From Halorussus ruber (GTDB taxonomy: Archaea; Halobacteriota; Halobacteria; Halobacteriales; Haladaptataceae): a stretch of 64,000 bases of DNA. The stretch spans positions 62,001 to 126,000 of the forward strand of contig NZ_SBIT01000006.1 in the NCBI RefSeq assembly GCF_004765785.1. Direction: 5' to 3'. Both the position numbers and the translations under genes were made by a program. This document shows, piece after piece, positions 34,562 through 43,631 of this stretch (position 1 is the stretch's first letter; the number at the start of each line of letters is the position of its first letter). Below the pieces are notes generated by a model. The model ran no database searches and was not told the origin of the DNA. It worked only from the letters and a program-made list of their open reading frames with translations.

Positions 34562-34668
34562 TATCAAAGGGATTGACCCTCCGTGATAGAAACACTTTTC
34601 GTCATATCGCGGAAAATCGTGGGAAACCGAAACATGCTTCAGAAAGGAGGGAATTCCGCGAGAACCGG

Positions 34669-35724
34669 TCAGTCGGCGGTGACGGCCTCGCGGTCGTCGC
34701 GCTCCTCGCGGGCCTGCTCGATTCGGTCCCGTACGTTCACGGTTTGGCCGGTTTCGGCCGCCTCGTAGGCCGATTCGGTCAGCGCCGTCACTCGGAGGCC
34801 GAACGACCCCGGCACCGAGGGGTCGGTGCCCTCGCGGACCGCCCGCACGAAGTCCGAGAGTTTGCGCCGAGTGAGCGTCGTGAAGTCGCGGTCCCCCGCC
34901 ACTTCGCCCTCGTAGGTCGCGCCGCCCTCGAAGACGGTGAGTCGGCCGTCCTCGTACCTGACGTGGCCCTCGGTGCCCCAGAGGACCATCCCCTCGTCGG
35001 GTTCGCCGTTAGTGCCGTCGCCGACCACGCCGACGCTGGCGGTGACAGACGAGTCCGATTGCGGGCGGTCGAGAGCGAGCGCGAGCGCCGAGTTCACGTC
35101 AACGTCCTCTCCTCGGTCGTCGGTGATGGCCGCGACCGAGCGCGGTTCGGCGTCGAGCGTCCAGAGCAGGGCGTCGAGCAGGTGGCTTCCCGAGTCGTAG
35201 AGTTGGCCGCCGCCCGAGAGGTCCGGGTCGGTCCGCCAGCCGCCGCGCTGGATTTCGATCCAGTCCTGTCCGAGGTAGGCGTTGGCGGCGTGGACCTCGC
35301 CGATTCGGCCCGACGAGACGACGCGCTTGAGTTCCCGAAAGAGGGGGTCGAAGTGTCGCTGGTAGCCGACTTGGAGGACCCGCCCTCGTTCTTCGGCCGC
35401 GGCCACGAGGTCCACGGCGTTGTCGATGCCGGTCACCATCGGCTTTTCGAGGAACACGTCCGCGCCCTCCTCGAAGCAGTCCATCGCCTGCTCGTGGTGG
35501 AGGGTGTGGGGCGTGACGATGTTGACCAAATCGAGGTCGTGTTCGGCCAGCATCTCGACGTGGCTCTCGTAGGTCGGCGCGTCGTAGGTGTCCGTGAAGC
35601 CCTCTCGTGCGCCTTCCGACACGTCCGCTCCCGCGACGACTTCCACGTCGTCCATCTCGTCGTAGATGCCGAGTTCGATGCTCCCGAGACCACCGAGTCC
35701 GATGGCCCCCAGTCGAAGTTCCAT
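34669..35724 (-). CDS. Gfo/Idh/MocA-family NAD(P)-dependent oxidoreductase
   Basis: A 351-residue protein. The N-terminal Rossmann fold shows GAIGLGGLGSIELGIYDEM with the AGAD strand-end motif. The family's EKP motif is present (VFLEKPMVTGIDNAVDL), followed by QVGYQRHFDPLFRELK and the catalytic-region SHLLDALLW. These enzymes oxidise or reduce sugars, inositols and related compounds. The substrate is not clear. ATG 35724 places the Rossmann motif at residue 6. Glycosyltransferase genes follow on the other side, so a role in sugar modification is possible. Confidence 0.88.
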   Translation of the reverse strand: MELRLGAIGLGGLGSIELGIYDEMDDVEVVAGADVSEGAREGFTDTYDAPTYESHVEMLAEHDLDLVNIVTPHTLHHEQAMDCFEEGADVFLEKPMVTGIDNAVDLVAAAEERGRVLQVGYQRHFDPLFRELKRVVSSGRIGEVHAANAYLGQDWIEIQRGGWRTDPDLSGGGQLYDSGSHLLDALLWTLDAEPRSVAAITDDRGEDVDVNSALALALDRPQSDSSVTASVGVVGDGTNGEPDEGMVLWGTEGHVRYEDGRLTVFEGGATYEGEVAGDRDFTTLTRRKLSDFVRAVREGTDPSVPGSFGLRVTALTESAYEAAETGQTVNVRDRIEQAREERDDREAVTAD

Positions 35725-35951
35725 ACCCTCGGCGGGGTAGTTCTTCAATGTAAATCTTCCGATTGAAGTTTAAATGGGGGCTTAGCGGGGTTCCGCTATC
35801 AACCACAACAGTCATGCCAAGCCGAATCGCGTCACTTCCGGACAATACGTTTTCGGCCTTACAGTCGCTCGTACCCGGCCAATGACCTGTTTCTGTTCGC
35901 CCAGAATACCTAACTTTGGCCGGAACCTCCTCTTAACAGGAGACCGATACG

Positions 35952-37169
35952 ATGGGGGAAATTGCCGTTATTCATATGGATTTGATGTCCAAAGGGGGTG
36001 GCGAAGCGGTAGCGATGAACGTGTTGGAGGCCCTGCAATCGGACCACGACGTGACGGTGCTGACCCTGACGAACCCCGACCTCGACGAACTCAACGAGTA
36101 TTTCGATACCAGCGTCGATACCGAGGCCCTGACGGTCGAACAGGCGGGGTATCTCGCCCCGTGGATGAACGAGCAGTTCGGTCTCAAATACTACGTCCTC
36201 CAGAACGCGCTGCTGGGACGCTACGCCCGGCGGCAGAGCGACGAGTTCGACTTGCTGGTCAGTACCATCAACGAGTTAGGCCTCGAATCCGACTCGGTCC
36301 AGTACATCCACTTCCCGTTCGACTGGACCGTGAGTTGCGACGAGCGGGAACACATCTTCCACCCGACCGTCGAGGAGGACTCGCTCTACGAGCGACTGGC
36401 GACCCGAGTGGCGGGCGTCGAGCGCGAGGACATCCGGCACAACGCCCTGCTGGCCAACTCCGCGTGGACCGCCGACGTGGTCGAAGACGCCTACGGGACT
36501 CGCCCCGAGGTCCTCCACCCGCCGATAGACACCCGCGAGTTCGAGGATCTATCGTGGGACGAGCGCGAGGAGGGAATCGTCACGGTCGGGCGAATCGAGC
36601 GAAGCAAGCGAATCAAGGAGCTGATTCGCATCACGGAGGGCGTCCGCGAGCGAGGTCACGACACCCACCTCCACGTCATCGGGCCGACCGTGGACGACGA
36701 GTACCGCGAGGAGGTCCAAGCCCTCGCCGAAGGCCGAGAGTACGTCGAACTGGAGGGCGAGATTCCCCGCGACGAGTTGGTCGAGCGCATCTGTACCCAC
36801 CGGTACGGCATCCACGGCAAGGAGTACGAACACTTCGGGATGGCGGTCGCCGAACTCGCCGCGGGCGGCGCGATTCCCTTCGTGCCGGACAACGGCGGCC
36901 AGCACGCCATCGTCAACGACCGCGAGGAGTTGCTCTACGAGAGCGTCGAGGACGCCGAGGAGAAGATTTCGTCGGTGATGGCCGACCCGGACCTCCAGCG
37001 AAAGTTGCGCGAGCCGATGGGACCGGAGCCGATTCGGCGACGCTTCGGCCGCCAGCGGTTCCAGCGCGAGATTCGCCAAATCGTCGCCGAGGCCCTGAAT
37101 CGGCCGAGCGCCGGGGTTTCTGAGGCCGCGGCGGACGCGCCCGCCGAGCAACCCGCGAGTGGCGATTAG
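35952..37169 (+). CDS. Glycosyltransferase, GT4-like
   Basis: A 405-residue GT-B fold enzyme. The N-terminal half starts GEIAVIHMDLMSKGGGEAVA, with a Gly-rich loop as in ALG11-type and other GT4 enzymes. The C-terminal half has VTVGRIERSKRIKELIRIT, HVIGPTVDDEYREEV and the E-x7-E region YEHFGMAVAELAAGG, which binds the nucleotide sugar. It likely adds a sugar to a glycolipid or N-glycan precursor. A GGAG ribosome-binding site lies 9 bases before the ATG. Its stop overlaps the stop of the convergent glycosyltransferase gene by 3 bases. Confidence 0.88.
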   Translation: MGEIAVIHMDLMSKGGGEAVAMNVLEALQSDHDVTVLTLTNPDLDELNEYFDTSVDTEALTVEQAGYLAPWMNEQFGLKYYVLQNALLGRYARRQSDEFDLLVSTINELGLESDSVQYIHFPFDWTVSCDEREHIFHPTVEEDSLYERLATRVAGVEREDIRHNALLANSAWTADVVEDAYGTRPEVLHPPIDTREFEDLSWDEREEGIVTVGRIERSKRIKELIRITEGVRERGHDTHLHVIGPTVDDEYREEVQALAEGREYVELEGEIPRDELVERICTHRYGIHGKEYEHFGMAVAELAAGGAIPFVPDNGGQHAIVNDREELLYESVEDAEEKISSVMADPDLQRKLREPMGPEPIRRRFGRQRFQREIRQIVAEALNRPSAGVSEAAADAPAEQPASGD

Positions 37170-38428
37170 GTCAGTTTTTTATACTGCTCCTCCAGCGCGT
37201 CGGCGGTCTGGTCCCACGTGTAGTTCTCGGTGGCGTGATTTCGGCAGGCCCGGCCCGCCGCGGCGCGCTCGTCGGGACCGAGGGCGGCCCAGTCGCGCAT
37301 TCGCTCGGCGAGCGCCGAGGCATCGACCGACTCGACCACCATCTCGGTCGGCACGCGAGCGTCGCTTTCGAGGCCTGCCAGAATCTCGGTGGTTCCCCCG
37401 ACCGGGGTGGCGACGACCGGGGTGGCCGACGAGAGGGCTTCGAGCGTGGCGAGGCCGAACCCCTCCAGTTTCCGGGTCGGCAGGACGAAGCAGTCGGCGG
37501 TGGCGTAAGCGCGGGGCAGGTCCTCGTCGGGGACGTAGCCGAGGAAAGTCACGCGGTCGGCGATACCGAGATTCTGGGCCTCGCGCGCCAACTCCTCGCG
37601 GAGCGGGCCGTCGCCCGCGACGTAGAGGTTCGATTCGGGGCGATTTCGGACGACTTCGGCGAACGCCCGCAGAAGCATCCCGTGGCCCATCCGGGGCGAG
37701 AGGCGGCGAACCGTCAGGAAGTCGGTTCCGGGACTGTCGTCGTCGGTGTCATCGTCGTCAGCGGCGTCACCGTCGGTCATCGGCGCGTAGGTCCCGGCGT
37801 CGGGTCGGTAGCGCTCGGCGTCCACGCCGCCGGGGACGATTTCGGGGGCCGGAATCTCGGCGTCGGCGACCGGGCCGTGGACCTCGCGGAGCTTGTCGGC
37901 CATGAACTCGCTCAGGGCGAGGACCCGCTCGCAGTCGGCGAGGGTGGCCCGCTCGACTCGTTCGCGGAGCGCGGCGTTGAGTCGGCGGCGCGGTGCCGAG
38001 AGGCGGTCGTCGTCGGTCTCGTGCCCGGCCCGGATGCGGTACTCGGTCGGCCACGGACTGTGGAAGGTGGCGGTTCTGGGAATCTCGTCGGCGACGAGCA
38101 CGTCCAGCAGGGGGTCGGTGACGGTGCCCTGAAAGCTCACGAGGTCGGGGTCGGGCAGGGCGTCGAGGTGGCCCCGGAGCGTCCGGAGCGCGTCGGGAAG
38201 CTGGAGCGCGATTTCGGGTGCCGAGCGCTCGGCGACGTCGAGGTCGTAGCGCGCGACCCGAACCCCCGCGACGGTTTCTCGGGTCGATACGTCTCCTCGC
38301 CTGCGAGTCAGCACCGACACGCCGTGACCTCGGTCGGCGAGTCGGCGGGCGGTCTCGTAGACGTACCGACCGGTGCCGCCGGAACCGGGGTCGGGGTAGA
38401 AGTCGTGGGCGGCGACGAGGAGATGCAC
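37166..38428 (-). CDS. Glycosyltransferase, GT4-like
   Basis: A 420-residue GT-B enzyme beginning HLLVAAHDFYPDPGSGGTGR, the acceptor-side glycine loop. The donor-binding half has LTVRRLSPRMGHGMLLRAFA, LYVAGDGPLREELAREA, RVTFLGYVPDEDLPRAYATA and KLEGFGLATLEALSSATPVV, the E-x7-E motif. An acidic insertion of Asp residues (about 222-240) is inserted before the donor domain. The GTG at 38428 is chosen because the fold begins there. An ATG far upstream would add ~48 unrelated residues. It is convergent with the previous glycosyltransferase gene. Confidence 0.9.
   Translation of the reverse strand: MHLLVAAHDFYPDPGSGGTGRYVYETARRLADRGHGVSVLTRRRGDVSTRETVAGVRVARYDLDVAERSAPEIALQLPDALRTLRGHLDALPDPDLVSFQGTVTDPLLDVLVADEIPRTATFHSPWPTEYRIRAGHETDDDRLSAPRRRLNAALRERVERATLADCERVLALSEFMADKLREVHGPVADAEIPAPEIVPGGVDAERYRPDAGTYAPMTDGDAADDDDTDDDSPGTDFLTVRRLSPRMGHGMLLRAFAEVVRNRPESNLYVAGDGPLREELAREAQNLGIADRVTFLGYVPDEDLPRAYATADCFVLPTRKLEGFGLATLEALSSATPVVATPVGGTTEILAGLESDARVPTEMVVESVDASALAERMRDWAALGPDERAAAGRACRNHATENYTWDQTADALEEQYKKLT
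37175..37180 (+). terminator. T-run after the plus-strand glycosyltransferase
   Basis: Six T residues begin 6 bases after the TAG of the 35952 gene. They also encode the Lys-Lys codons at the end of the convergent gene. This is a plausible oligo-T terminator for the plus strand. Confidence 0.4.
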
Positions 38429-38557
38429 GCCGGAACCACGCCGGAGACGGACTAATGCCTCTCGGCCGAACGGGGCGTGACCGGGAGTCGAACGCGGGCC
38501 GACCGTGGCGGCGTTTCGTGACGACGTTTTAAGAGGATCGGGCGAGACGACTCGGGC

Positions 38558-39064
38558 ATGGTAGCCCTCCAACCGCGGCGATTGATTCGAGAGAGCGCGC
38601 CGGTAGCCGCGATTCTTTCGTTCTGGAACCTACTGGCGGTCGTCACCCAGCAACAGCACGTCGGCGAGTCGGTCGGGAGCGCGGGCGTCGTGATGGCCGC
38701 GCTCTACGTCGTCGTCCGGGGCGTCTCGCTCTCCTCGGAGGCCCTCCCGCCCGTGACCGGTGACGTGCGGGCCGTCGTCTACGAGAACGCCCAACTTGCG
38801 ATTCCGGCCGGAGCGTGGTTCCTCGGGGCGATGGTGACGAACGCGCTCGGCGAACTGCTGTTCGCGTACGGCCCGCCGTCGTTCGTCTCCGCGCTCGCAA
38901 GTTCGCTCGCTGGCGCTGGCCTCGGCGTCGTGGCCCTCTACGCCGTCGCGGCGGGGTATCGGACGCTCGACGGCGGACGAGCGGCGGGCGGCCGACCGCC
39001 CACGGACCGGGAGAGCGGATCCGACGAGGAGTCCGAACCCGACGGTGCGTCCGCCGACGACTGA
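38558..39064 (+). CDS. Four-helix membrane protein of unknown function
   Basis: A 168-residue protein with about four membrane segments (near residues 15-32, 42-58, 80-100 and 110-132). A short acidic cytoplasmic tail is rich in Asp, Glu and Ser (ESGSDEESEPDGASADD). No catalytic or transport motif is seen. It is divergent from the 37166-38428 glycosyltransferase gene with a 129-base gap. I do not recognise the family. Confidence 0.75.
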   Translation: MVALQPRRLIRESAPVAAILSFWNLLAVVTQQQHVGESVGSAGVVMAALYVVVRGVSLSSEALPPVTGDVRAVVYENAQLAIPAGAWFLGAMVTNALGELLFAYGPPSFVSALASSLAGAGLGVVALYAVAAGYRTLDGGRAAGGRPPTDRESGSDEESEPDGASADD

Positions 39065-39202
39065 CCCGCCGAATCGGGTTCGCGCATTTTCTCGGACCAC
39101 GGGAGCCGGCAGTAGTTCGGTTCGGCAATTAAAACAATTCTTTTAGACCTCTATACATATCCTAGAAAAATATTCTGTTGTCTCTTCGCGGTAGGTAACC
39201 GT

Positions 39203-39727
39203 CTACGTCGAGTCCCGTCGGTACTCGTCGAGCCACGGCGGGGGCGACCGGTCTCTGGCCCACTCGAACAGGTCGCGCTTCTCGTTGGCGTAGTAGAGCC
39301 GATACGCCTCGACGTAGTCGTCGGCCCGCCACTCGCCGGTCACCTGCGGCGGGTCGCTCGGTTCGCCCGGCCAGTCGAGGTCCGCGAGCGCGTCCCCGTC
39401 CAGCGACTCGACGGTGGCCCAGCTCCCGTGGGTCTTCTCCGGCGGGTGGTCCCACCGGTATCGCCACTCGTCGTGGGCCTCCTCGGTGTAGGCCCGGAGG
39501 TACTCCCAGTTGTCGCGGTGCGCGGCGGCCCACCGCGTCAGCGGGTGGTCCGCGTGGGAGTAGTAGAGGTCCTCGCGGACTTCGGGGTCGTCCGCGGCGT
39601 ACCCGGCGAGTTGGACCGCCGTAGTCAGGACCATCGCGTTCTCGAAGACCGACGAGAGGACGTGTTTGTCCACCAGCCACCGCGCCGTCTGGTCGAGGTC
39701 GCGGTCCAACCAGAAGGCGTTGACCAT
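39203..39727 (-). CDS. Conserved protein resembling a phage-associated family of unknown function
   Basis: A 174-residue soluble protein starting MVNAFWLDRDLDQTARWLVD, then KHVLSSVFENAMVLTTAVQL. The arrangement 'short strand, D-x-D, helix, DKHV, E, helix' is known to me from small proteins of phages and environmental bacteria with no assigned function. A Trp-rich middle (HPLTRWAAAHRDNWEYLRAY) and a C-terminal YYANEKRDLFEWARDRSPPP follow. It stands alone. Repeat copy B and an SDR gene follow on the other side of its promoter. Confidence 0.7.
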   Translation of the reverse strand: MVNAFWLDRDLDQTARWLVDKHVLSSVFENAMVLTTAVQLAGYAADDPEVREDLYYSHADHPLTRWAAAHRDNWEYLRAYTEEAHDEWRYRWDHPPEKTHGSWATVESLDGDALADLDWPGEPSDPPQVTGEWRADDYVEAYRLYYANEKRDLFEWARDRSPPPWLDEYRRDST

Positions 39728-39848
39728 GCGAGGAGTAGGAGTTTGCCCGGTTTAGGGTCGTTGGCGACTAGGGGTGCGATTTTGGACCGTAATTCTGCTC
39801 GGGGTATCCGCAACCGCGAGCCGCAGGGGAGCCGTGATTTCGTCTTCT

Positions 39849-39970
39849 GAAGCCCCCGCCCGGTCGCGGTCGCTGAGTGGGATATTCGGGGCCTCTCCGC
39901 ACCGCCCGGCCCCGAATCGTCGCCCACTCAGACGACTGAACTACACGCGACCGGGCGGCCCCTTCATCCC
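39849..39970 (+). repeat. Dispersed structured repeat, copy B
   Basis: This copy runs from GAAGCCCCCGCCC to GGCCCCTTCATCC, with the outer helix CCCGGTCGCG/CGCGACCGGG identical to copy A. The middle helix CTGAGTGGG/CCCACTCAG and the inner helix ATTCGGGGCC/GGCCCCGAAT differ from copy A in sequence but are fully paired. Both ends are slightly worn: one A is missing in the GAAAG arm, and its partner has changed to match. It sits in the divergent gap before the SDR gene. Confidence 0.83.
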
Positions 39971-40100
39971 ACCCCGTCGGTTGATTCGCCGAGCGTTCGC
40001 TGGTGGACTGTTGAGCCGAGCGTTCTCACGTGGTCTGTCCCCTCGGTCGAAATCGGCGAACAGCGTTTTACCCGTCGCTCCCGTGCATTCTTCGGAGACC

Positions 40101-40913
40101 ATGGCGGAGTACGACTTCGACGGACGGGTAGCGTTCGTCACGGGAGCGGCGCGAGGCCAAGGACGCTCGCACGCCGTGAAGTACGCCGAGAGCGGCGCGG
40201 ACGTGGTCTGCGCCGACATCTGCGAGACGACAGACGAATCGACCTACGAGTTGGGCGACGAGACCGAACTGGACGAAACCGTTCGGAAAGTCGAGGAGCG
40301 CGGCCAGAGCGCGCTCGGCGTCCAGATGGACGTCTCCGACGAGGCCGAGGTACAGGCGGGCGTCGAACACGCCGTCTCGGAGTTCGGGCGCATCGACATC
40401 CTCGCCAACAACGCGGGAGTCGCGCCCGTCTCGGGCTTGATGGAGTTGGACGAGGAGACGTGGGACCACGCCCTCGACGTGAACCTCAAGGGGATGTGGC
40501 TCTGCGCGAAGCACGTCGGCCAGCACATGATAGACCGCGGCGAGGGCGGGCGAATCGTCAACACCTCCTCGACCGCCGGGATGGTCGCCTCGCCGGGGCT
40601 GGGTCACTACACCGCCGCGAAGCACGGGGTGCTGGGGCTGACGAAGACGCTGGCGATGGAGTTGGCCCAGCACGACATCACCGTCAACGCGGTCTGTCCG
40701 ACCGCCGTGGACACCGCGATGACGGGCGGCATCGTCGAGTCCATCGACGAGGAGATGGCCGAGGTCGCAGAGCAGTCCGGCCCGGACAACGTGCTGGGCG
40801 AAATCGTCCAACCGGAGGACGTGAGCGCGGCGTTCATGTGGCTGTCGAGCGACGACGCCCGGTTCGTGACCGGCATCGCACTCCCGGTGGCGGCGGGAGC
40901 GACCGCGATTTAG
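40101..40913 (+). CDS. Short-chain dehydrogenase/reductase (SDR)
   Basis: A 270-residue classical SDR. The nucleotide-binding motif is TGAARGQG (residues 15-22), the NNAG motif is present, and the catalytic Tyr-x3-Lys occurs as YTAAKHG, with the upstream serine in NTSSTAG. The N-terminal GRVAFVTGAARGQGRSHAVK closely resembles the mycofactocin-coupled SDR subfamily. No mycofactocin genes are visible here, so NAD(P) use as an ordinary alcohol dehydrogenase is equally possible. The ATG at 40101 matches the usual start. The substrate is unknown. Confidence 0.9.
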   Translation: MAEYDFDGRVAFVTGAARGQGRSHAVKYAESGADVVCADICETTDESTYELGDETELDETVRKVEERGQSALGVQMDVSDEAEVQAGVEHAVSEFGRIDILANNAGVAPVSGLMELDEETWDHALDVNLKGMWLCAKHVGQHMIDRGEGGRIVNTSSTAGMVASPGLGHYTAAKHGVLGLTKTLAMELAQHDITVNAVCPTAVDTAMTGGIVESIDEEMAEVAEQSGPDNVLGEIVQPEDVSAAFMWLSSDDARFVTGIALPVAAGATAI

Positions 40914-40932
40914 TTAGCAACTGACGATACCC

Positions 40933-42123
40933 GTGAACTGGAACGAATTCATCGACTACGACCGAAATCGCGTCGCGTGGTGGCTCTACCTGCTGTCATT
41001 AGCCGTCGGCGTGGTCTACGTCGGCTACTCCTTCGTGGGGATGTTCGTGCTGGGCGTGTTCCTCTACTACGCCGCGCGGCCCATCTGCGACCGCCTCGGC
41101 GCGCACATCGACCGCGACGGCTGGACCGCGGGACTGACGCTGGTGGGCATCGTCGTGCCGATACTGGCCATCGTCGCGTACGTCCTCGTGGCCGGACTCC
41201 GAGACGCCGCCTCGCTCTCGGGCATGCCGGGAAGTAGCCTCGTCGCGCCGCTTTTGAACGTCGATAACCTGACGACGGGTCAACAGAGCCTCGTCCAGAC
41301 CCTCATCGAGAACCCCTCGGAAGTGGGGTCGCTGAGTTCGGACCGGATTCAGCAGGTCGGGAGGGCCGCGCTGTCGGCGCTCGGCGCGCTGGTGGGCACC
41401 GTGGTCCTGCTGTCGCTGTCGTTCGGTCTGGCCTTCTTCCTGCTCCGGGACGACGACCGCATCGCGGCGTGGTTCCGCAACGAAATCGCCGAACCGGGGA
41501 CGACCGGGTACGCCTACGCCTACGCCGTGGACGACGAACTGGAGACGGTGTTCTTCGGTAACATGCTGTTCGTCGCCGTGATGGCCGTCCTCGCGGCAGT
41601 CGTCTACTACGGGTTCAACTTCCTCGCGCCGCCCGCGCTGACGATTCCGTTCGCCATCCTGCTGGCCCTCCTGACGGGGGTCGCCAGCCTCGTCCCGCTG
41701 GTGGTCGGGAAGGTCGTCTACGTGCCGGTCGTGGCGTACCTCGCGTGGGTCGCGGCCGGTCAGGGCGGTGCAGGGATGATTTACCCTATCGGTCTGCTGG
41801 TGGTGTCGTTCCTCGTCCTCGACATCCTGCCACAGACCTTCCTCCAACCGTACATCTCGGGCAACGAGATTCACATGGGCATCATGATGTTCGCGTACCT
41901 GCTCGGCCCGATGCTGTTCGGGTGGTACGGGTTCTTCCTGCTCCCGCTGTTTTTCGTGCTGGTGATTCAGGCGGTCCGCATCGTCGTGACCAACCTGATT
42001 CACGGCGCGGAACTCACGCCGGACGTGGACGCCGCGCCCTCGCTGGGCGAGCGCGACTTGGGCGAGTTGGGTGACGAGGAGGCGGGCGATTCGGATTCCG
42101 ATTCAGCGTCCGCGTCGTCCTGA
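40933..42123 (+). CDS. AI-2E family (PerM/YdiK-like) membrane transporter
   Basis: A 396-residue protein with about eight membrane helices in the AI-2E exporter arrangement: two pairs, a soluble loop (about 105-150), then four closely spaced helices containing LTGVASLVPLVVGKVVYVPV. The helix-breaking GNEIHMGIMMFAYLLGPMLFG segment is typical of the family. The C-terminal tail is acidic with Ser-Asp repeats. It begins with GTG, 19 bases after the SDR stop, and may be co-transcribed with it. The family name comes from autoinducer-2 export in some bacteria. The substrate here is unknown. Confidence 0.88.
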   Translation: MNWNEFIDYDRNRVAWWLYLLSLAVGVVYVGYSFVGMFVLGVFLYYAARPICDRLGAHIDRDGWTAGLTLVGIVVPILAIVAYVLVAGLRDAASLSGMPGSSLVAPLLNVDNLTTGQQSLVQTLIENPSEVGSLSSDRIQQVGRAALSALGALVGTVVLLSLSFGLAFFLLRDDDRIAAWFRNEIAEPGTTGYAYAYAVDDELETVFFGNMLFVAVMAVLAAVVYYGFNFLAPPALTIPFAILLALLTGVASLVPLVVGKVVYVPVVAYLAWVAAGQGGAGMIYPIGLLVVSFLVLDILPQTFLQPYISGNEIHMGIMMFAYLLGPMLFGWYGFFLLPLFFVLVIQAVRIVVTNLIHGAELTPDVDAAPSLGERDLGELGDEEAGDSDSDSASASS

Positions 42124-42128
42124 GGCGA

Positions 42129-43631
42129 TTACTCTCGGACGAAGGTCGGCGTCCCCGGATTCCCGGCGTCTCGGTAGCCCAGCGACCGGAGCGCGGAGAC
42201 CAAATCCGCCAGCGCGTACTCCTCGCGGTCGGTCGCCGGAATCCCGTCGTCGGTGTGGTCGGCAGTCGCCTCTCGGAGTGTATTAAAATTGATTGCGCGC
42301 GTAAGAGAGTCGGACCGAGAAGCGTCAGTACTTGACCGGGCTTCCGCCCGAGAGCGCGTGGCCTCCCTCACCCCGTCTGCGAACCCGCCGCGCTCGGCTT
42401 CGAGCGCGGCGCGGACCGGTTCGTCGGCGGGACCGAGTTCGTATCGCTCGCGCTTCTCGTCGACGCGCTCGCGGAGGTCCCGATGGGTCCGGCGGGCCGA
42501 GGCCTCCGGGTCGCGGACCTCCTCGACGCGGGCGACGAGTTCGCGGTTCGCTTCGACCGCCTCGGTCCAGTTTGCGACCGCTTCGGCGGCGAGGTCCCCG
42601 AGCGCGTCGAGATTCCCGACGAATCGGTAGTCGTCGGGCACGCAGTCGTAAATCCACGGTTCGTCTCGAACCACCAGCACCTGCCCGCTGGCGGCCTGCT
42701 CGAAGGGCGTCCGGGCCATGGTCTCGTACTCGCTGGCGCAGACCGCGAGGTCCCCGCGGGCCAGCGCGGCCTCGTAGGTCTCTCGGTCGGCCTCGGGGAC
42801 GGCCCGGACCCACGGGAGGTCGGCGTACTCGTCGGGGACGGGTTCCACGCTCGTGAGGAGGGTCTCGACGCCGAACTCGTCGTGGAGGCGCTTTCCGACC
42901 GCGAGGAGTCGGTCGGCGTTCTTCTTGTCCCAGAGCGACCCCGCGAGGTGGAGAAATCGGGGTTCGTCGGCGTAGGATTCGGTGAACTCGGAGAAGTCGA
43001 TGGGGCTTCCGGTCTCGACTGCGGCGTCGAGCGCGTCTTCCACAACCTCGGGTTGGAGGAAGTCGCTCGCGGCCTCTCGCAGGCGCTCGGCGTCGATGCC
43101 CGCCTTGAACCAGATGCCGTCCGCGAAGACGGCCGCGGCAATCTCCATCTTGCTCTGGAAGGCGTTGCGGTGGTCGCAGTAGCGGTACTTGAAGGGGACT
43201 TGTAGGTCGTGGACGTTGGCGACGACCTCGAAGGGAGCGACGTCGGCGGCCCACTGGTCGGTCTGGGCGCAGAGCCACTTCTGGAGGTCGAAGCGTCCCG
43301 TCCGGCGCTGGTCGATTACGGCGTCGAGGTAGGCTCCTCGGTCGTAGATTTCGCGCTTCAGCGCGGCGAGTTCGGCCCAACTGTACCCGCCCTCGGTGAA
43401 GAGGTGGGCGTGGTCCGTATTACTCGCACGCGGCTCGGCCCGAATCGCGGTGACGCGCTCGCGGTCGGCCAGAATCTCCTCGTCGGGGACGTTCGGCGGC
43501 ACGAGCCAGTAGACGTGGACCGAGGAGTCCCGTTCGAGCCAGCCCCGGACCCACGTCACGGCGTCGGCGAGCGTGCCGTTGGCCGAGGGCTCCTCGGGTC
43601 GGTAGAGTTCCGGAACGACGAGGACGCGCAT
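42129..43631 (-). CDS. Glycosyltransferase-like protein with long C-terminal extension
   Basis: A 500-residue protein beginning MRVLVVPELYRPEEPSANGT. Two Rossmann-like halves can be followed: PFEVVANVHDLQVPFKYRYC in the first, and FLHLAGSLWDKKNADRLLAV with EYETMARTPFEQAASGQVLV in the second. The latter resembles the GT4 donor-site E-x7-E region, here FEQAASGQVLV. About 90 residues past the fold are charged and coiled-coil-like and end in GYRDAGNPGTPTFVRE. The end lies 5 bases from the convergent AI-2E gene. Glycosyltransferase function is inferred, and the acceptor is unknown. Confidence 0.65.
   Translation of the reverse strand: MRVLVVPELYRPEEPSANGTLADAVTWVRGWLERDSSVHVYWLVPPNVPDEEILADRERVTAIRAEPRASNTDHAHLFTEGGYSWAELAALKREIYDRGAYLDAVIDQRRTGRFDLQKWLCAQTDQWAADVAPFEVVANVHDLQVPFKYRYCDHRNAFQSKMEIAAAVFADGIWFKAGIDAERLREAASDFLQPEVVEDALDAAVETGSPIDFSEFTESYADEPRFLHLAGSLWDKKNADRLLAVGKRLHDEFGVETLLTSVEPVPDEYADLPWVRAVPEADRETYEAALARGDLAVCASEYETMARTPFEQAASGQVLVVRDEPWIYDCVPDDYRFVGNLDALGDLAAEAVANWTEAVEANRELVARVEEVRDPEASARRTHRDLRERVDEKRERYELGPADEPVRAALEAERGGFADGVREATRSRAEARSSTDASRSDSLTRAINFNTLREATADHTDDGIPATDREEYALADLVSALRSLGYRDAGNPGTPTFVRE

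Noticed and set aside
35814-35885. A 23-codon frame between the oxidoreductase and glycosyltransferase genes
   Set aside because: There is no ribosome-binding site, the peptide is nondescript, and it lies in a divergent promoter region.
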